Source of the DNA: Annulohypoxylon bovei var. microspora
Lineage: Eukaryota > Ascomycota > Sordariomycetes > Xylariales > Hypoxylaceae
Direction: 5' to 3'
NCBI GenBank assembly: GCA_022836615.1
Contig: MU405528.1
Coordinates: forward strand, 1-11,613
DNA length: 11,613 bases
This document shows positions 9,230-11,613 of the stretch, piece by piece; position 1 is the first letter of the stretch; every line of letters begins with the position of its first letter. The notes under the pieces were generated by a model, which saw nothing but the letters and a program-made list of their open reading frames with translations, was not told the DNA's origin and made no database searches. A program made the position numbers and the translations under genes.

Positions 9230-9789
9230 TTTAAATTAAAATTTTATTAAACGAATAAAAATTTATTAATACGTTTATAAATTTAAAATGTTTAATATAT
9301 TTAATATTTAATAAAAAATTTATACGATAAATAAAATTACCATGTATATTTATTTAAAAATAAAATTAAAATTAATTAAAAATAAGGAATTTTATACGAT
9401 TAATATATTTATATATATGGAAATTAATATAAACGGTAAAAAAAAACGAATATAAAATTATATTATTTTAAATTTTACGTTTTTTTTATTATTAAAAAAA
9501 TTATAAATGAAATGAAACGATGTTATTTATAAAACGAAAAAAAAGTTAATTAAAATAAATTTAAAAAAATATAATTTAATAATATATAAAAAAAATTAAA
9601 ATATTATTTAAATATTTTACGACGTTAAAATAAAATGTTTATAAATTAAAGAAATTAAATATATAATAAAAAATGTATTTTTAATATTTATAATTTAAAA
9701 AAAAAATATTAATATAAAAAAACGGTGAAAACATTTAAATTTTTAATGTTATTATATAAAATATTAATATTATATTAAAAAAAAAGCTT
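9230..9789 (+). pseudogene. Aspartic protease region of gypsy copy 2
   Basis: The translation from 9241 (ILLNE*KFINTFINLKCLIYLIF, then FIR*IKLP) follows the fungal Ty3/gypsy protease pattern NGxxFxDTxIDSGCxxYxxIxExFVRxxxLP. The catalytic DSG reads NLK (codons 9280-9288), each change explicable by C-to-T or G-to-A. After a frame change, MEININGKKKRIY (from 9417) fits the later IDIDGxxxRxY strand. From about 9400 it aligns with copy 1 at 803 onward. It is continuous with the RT at 10520 once element B is removed. Confidence 0.75.
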
Positions 9790-9797
9790 ATAATTAA
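9790..9797. repeat. Target site duplication, left of element B
   Basis: ATAATTAA, exactly repeated at 10512-10519. The uninterrupted homologous site in gypsy copy 1 has a single ACAATTAA near 1191. Confidence 0.88.
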
Positions 9798-10511
9798 AAG
9801 CAATGTTAAATCTGCTGTATGGATGTCGTCGATTTCGTCCGCTGTATGGGGGTGGTGTCAAAAGGTACTTTTCCCCGCATACAAATCCCCATACAAACGC
9901 ATGTACCAAAGACCACACCTTCAATTGAACTTAAAAGAATCCACGCGCCCACACCAAGCTAAAGCCTCCCAATCCAACGTTTCCCACCCTTTCAACCCAG
10001 GTTCAATTTTTTTATAATTACACAATTAGATAGATCTCAAAAGGCGCTTTCGATTGATCGTGGTTGCATTACTTGCAGATGGCTGTGTGGGTGGTAAATC
10101 GGGTTGAAAGCTGGTGTATCTAGAAGCCTTTACTAAGTTGGTCCCGCGATACCCTTCGCGTAGGCCTCCTTGCCCTACATGCGATTATCTTTCAACCTGA
10201 TTTGCCAGCCACACAAAAGTCTGTAAGGAATGCAACCTGGATCAATTGAACGCGCTTTTCGAGGTCTATCGGATTGTGTAATTACAAGAAATTTGACGCG
10301 GGATTGAAGTGGGAGAAAAGGGAGAAAGGGGAGATTAAAACAGGGTGTGTAGGCTGTGGTGGGGGAAAAATAGGTTGAATTGATTGAATTTTCGTGGGCT
10401 GCTGGTACCTTCAATTGTATGGCGATTTGTATGCGGTTTCAAGTACCTTTTGACACCCCCCATACAGCGGACGAAACCCACGACATCCATACAGCGGATT
10501 TAACATTGCTC
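9798..10511. mobile_element. Foldback MITE B (714 bp), second unmutated member of the A family
   Basis: The termini read AAGCAATGTTAAATCTGCTG on the left and, inward from the right, GAGCAATGTTAAATCCGCTG. Arms carry GCTGTATGG octamers 27 bp apart (9814 and 9841; complement at 10461 and 10488). The inner arm, loop (TGCCCTACATGCGATTA shared exactly with A) and right subterminal segment (GGTACCTTCAATTGTATGGC shared with A) place it in the same family and same orientation as A. Its outer 30 bp differ from A, so it is a separate subfamily. It lies inside gypsy copy 2 between protease and RT, with perfect 8-bp duplications. No transposase; internal reading frames are not genes. No RIP inside. Confidence 0.92.
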
Positions 10512-10519
10512 ATAATTAA
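10512..10519. repeat. Target site duplication, right of element B
   Basis: ATAATTAA, identical to 9790-9797. Confidence 0.88.
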
Positions 10520-11368
10520 TTAAATTTAAAAAATATTATTTAATAAATTAAAAAATTAAATTAAAAATTTCTTGAATAATAAAAGTATAATATTATTATT
10601 ATTAAAATTAAAATTAAATATTAAAGTTAATTTATAAAAAAATAATTAAAATAAAAAAAAAGTTTTATAAAAGCTTTTATATAATATATTAAAAAAAAGC
10701 TTTTAATATTATAAAAAGCTTTAATAAATTTATTAAATAAAAAGTGGATTAAAGTTAATAATTCTTTAAAAAAATACCGGTATTATTTATAAAAAAATTA
10801 AAAAATAATTTTTAATTTTATATAAATTATAAAGTTTTTAACGTTATTTTAACACGTAATTATTATTTATTATTATTAATTAAAAAAACCTTACGATTTT
10901 TTTATAAAATTAAATAATTAATTAAAATTAATATTAAAATTATATTTTATAAATTATAAATAAAAATAAAAAAATAAAAAATCGTTTTTTACATTTAATT
11001 TAAAACTTTTAAATAATTAATTATATTTTTTAAATTATGCGAAACGTTAATAACGTTTTAACGTTATATTAATGAAATTTTATTTAATTTTTTAAATAAT
11101 TATTATTTAATATATATAAATAACATGATAATTTATTTAAACGGGTTTTATAAAAATTATATAAATAAAATTAAAACGATATTAAAACGTTTTAATAACG
11201 TTAATTTAAAATTAATTTTTTTAAAATGTTTTTTTATTATAAAAGAAATTAAATATTTAAATTTTATTATTTTAATAAAATTATAATTATTAAAAAACTG
11301 GAAATTATTTACGAACGTATAAAAAATTCGTAATTTTTTAAAGTTTATAAATTTTTATAAAACGTTTA
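10520..11368 (+). pseudogene. Reverse transcriptase region of gypsy copy 2, truncated 3'
   Basis: Aligns along its length with 1191-2083 of copy 1. Recognisable remnants include the FxLC..TLITF*RYIN segment near 11030-11070, YINNMIIYLNG (codons from 11113, in place of YMDDVIIYSDG) and the FYKTF element just before the end. It has a short internal deletion relative to copy 1 just after the FIIT-equivalent (near 11270). The homology stops near 11368, in the connection to RNase H, where an inverted R repeat begins. RNase H, integrase and chromodomain of this copy are absent. Confidence 0.88.
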
Positions 11369-11518
11369 TATAATGGTTTTTATAAGCAACGATAAACTTA
11401 TGTTATATAAGGTTAAAAATGAGGTTATTTTCATTAATAAAAAAAAAAAAAAAAAGTAATAATTTTTCGTTTTTAAAGTTACGATATTTATATTTAAAAG
11501 TGTGGATTAAGTTAATTA
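11369..11518. repeat. Repeat R, inverted partial copy
   Basis: The reverse complement of this stretch aligns with 4525-4670 of R copy 1 (for example TTTTCATTAATAAA at 11429, and CGTTTTTAAAGTTACGATAT from 11469). It includes a run of 17 A. It is bounded by truncated gypsy RT on the left and repeat U two bases beyond its right end. Confidence 0.75.
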
Positions 11519-11520
11519 AT

Positions 11521-11613
11521 AAAATTTTTGGGGTCTTTTTTTTCTTTTTCCCGGTCCCCGTAACTTTGGGAGGGCAAAAACGCCCCGGAGCTTGCGTAGG
11601 TCGCGTTTTCCCG
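11521..11613. repeat. Left part of repeat U, cut by the window end
   Basis: Begins AAAATTTTTGGGGTC, the reverse complement of the end at 78-92. Its last 39 bases repeat positions 1-39 exactly. Overlapping this piece with 1-92 gives 54+39+53 = 146 bp, the same length as the internal copy at 657-802. Confidence 0.8.

Noticed and set aside
9823..10414. Frames of 64 and 79 codons on opposite strands in element B
   Set aside because: Same reasoning as element A: non-coding foldback DNA, and the frames do not correspond to the frames of element A.
11429..11455. Run of 17 A near 11439 as a retroposon poly(A) tail
   Set aside because: The same homopolymer segment lies internally in repeat R copy 1 (as a T run on the plus strand, near 4590-4604), so it is part of R and not a terminal tail.

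Overview
The window looks like AT-rich heterochromatin of a filamentous ascomycete (Pezizomycotina). Most of it is dead transposon DNA decayed by C-to-T and G-to-A changes that spare many CpG sites. This is the signature of repeat-induced point mutation (RIP). I do not recognise genus or species. No intact protein-coding gene is visible. Every ATG-started reading frame over 60 codons lies inside non-coding mobile elements.

Layout. 1-92 and 11521-11613 are two pieces of one short dispersed repeat (U, 146 bp). A complete, RIP-mutated U lies at 657-802. 93-656 is low-complexity: a TTAA-type tract, then a pyrimidine tract. 803-4361 is a stop-riddled Ty3/gypsy chromovirus pol reading left to right: protease remnant, reverse transcriptase, RNase H, integrase, chromodomain. 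4364-5027 is a tandem pair of a second repeat (R, period about 382 bp), and an inverted partial R lies at 11369-11518. 5028-6216 is RIP-mutated DNA I cannot identify, with two short tandem arrays. 6225-6946 (A) and 9798-10511 (B) are two nearly unmutated, roughly 715-bp foldback elements with perfect 8-bp target duplications. 7129-7838 (C) is a heavily RIP-mutated copy of the same family. About 7839-11368 holds a second Ty3/gypsy copy (possible gag, then protease and reverse transcriptase), interrupted by B and ending in the RT region at an R junction.

History, inferred. Gypsy, R, U and C inserted and were RIP-mutated. A and B inserted later or escaped RIP, so they stand out as normal-GC islands. 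The first gypsy copy supplies a homologous uninterrupted site for B, which confirms B's borders. The main non-routine signals are: the A/B/C family, with strictly spaced subterminal octamers and evidence that the core flips relative to the arms; opposite strand bias of RIP in the two gypsy copies; and a 39-bp terminal redundancy of the window that rebuilds one exact U copy.
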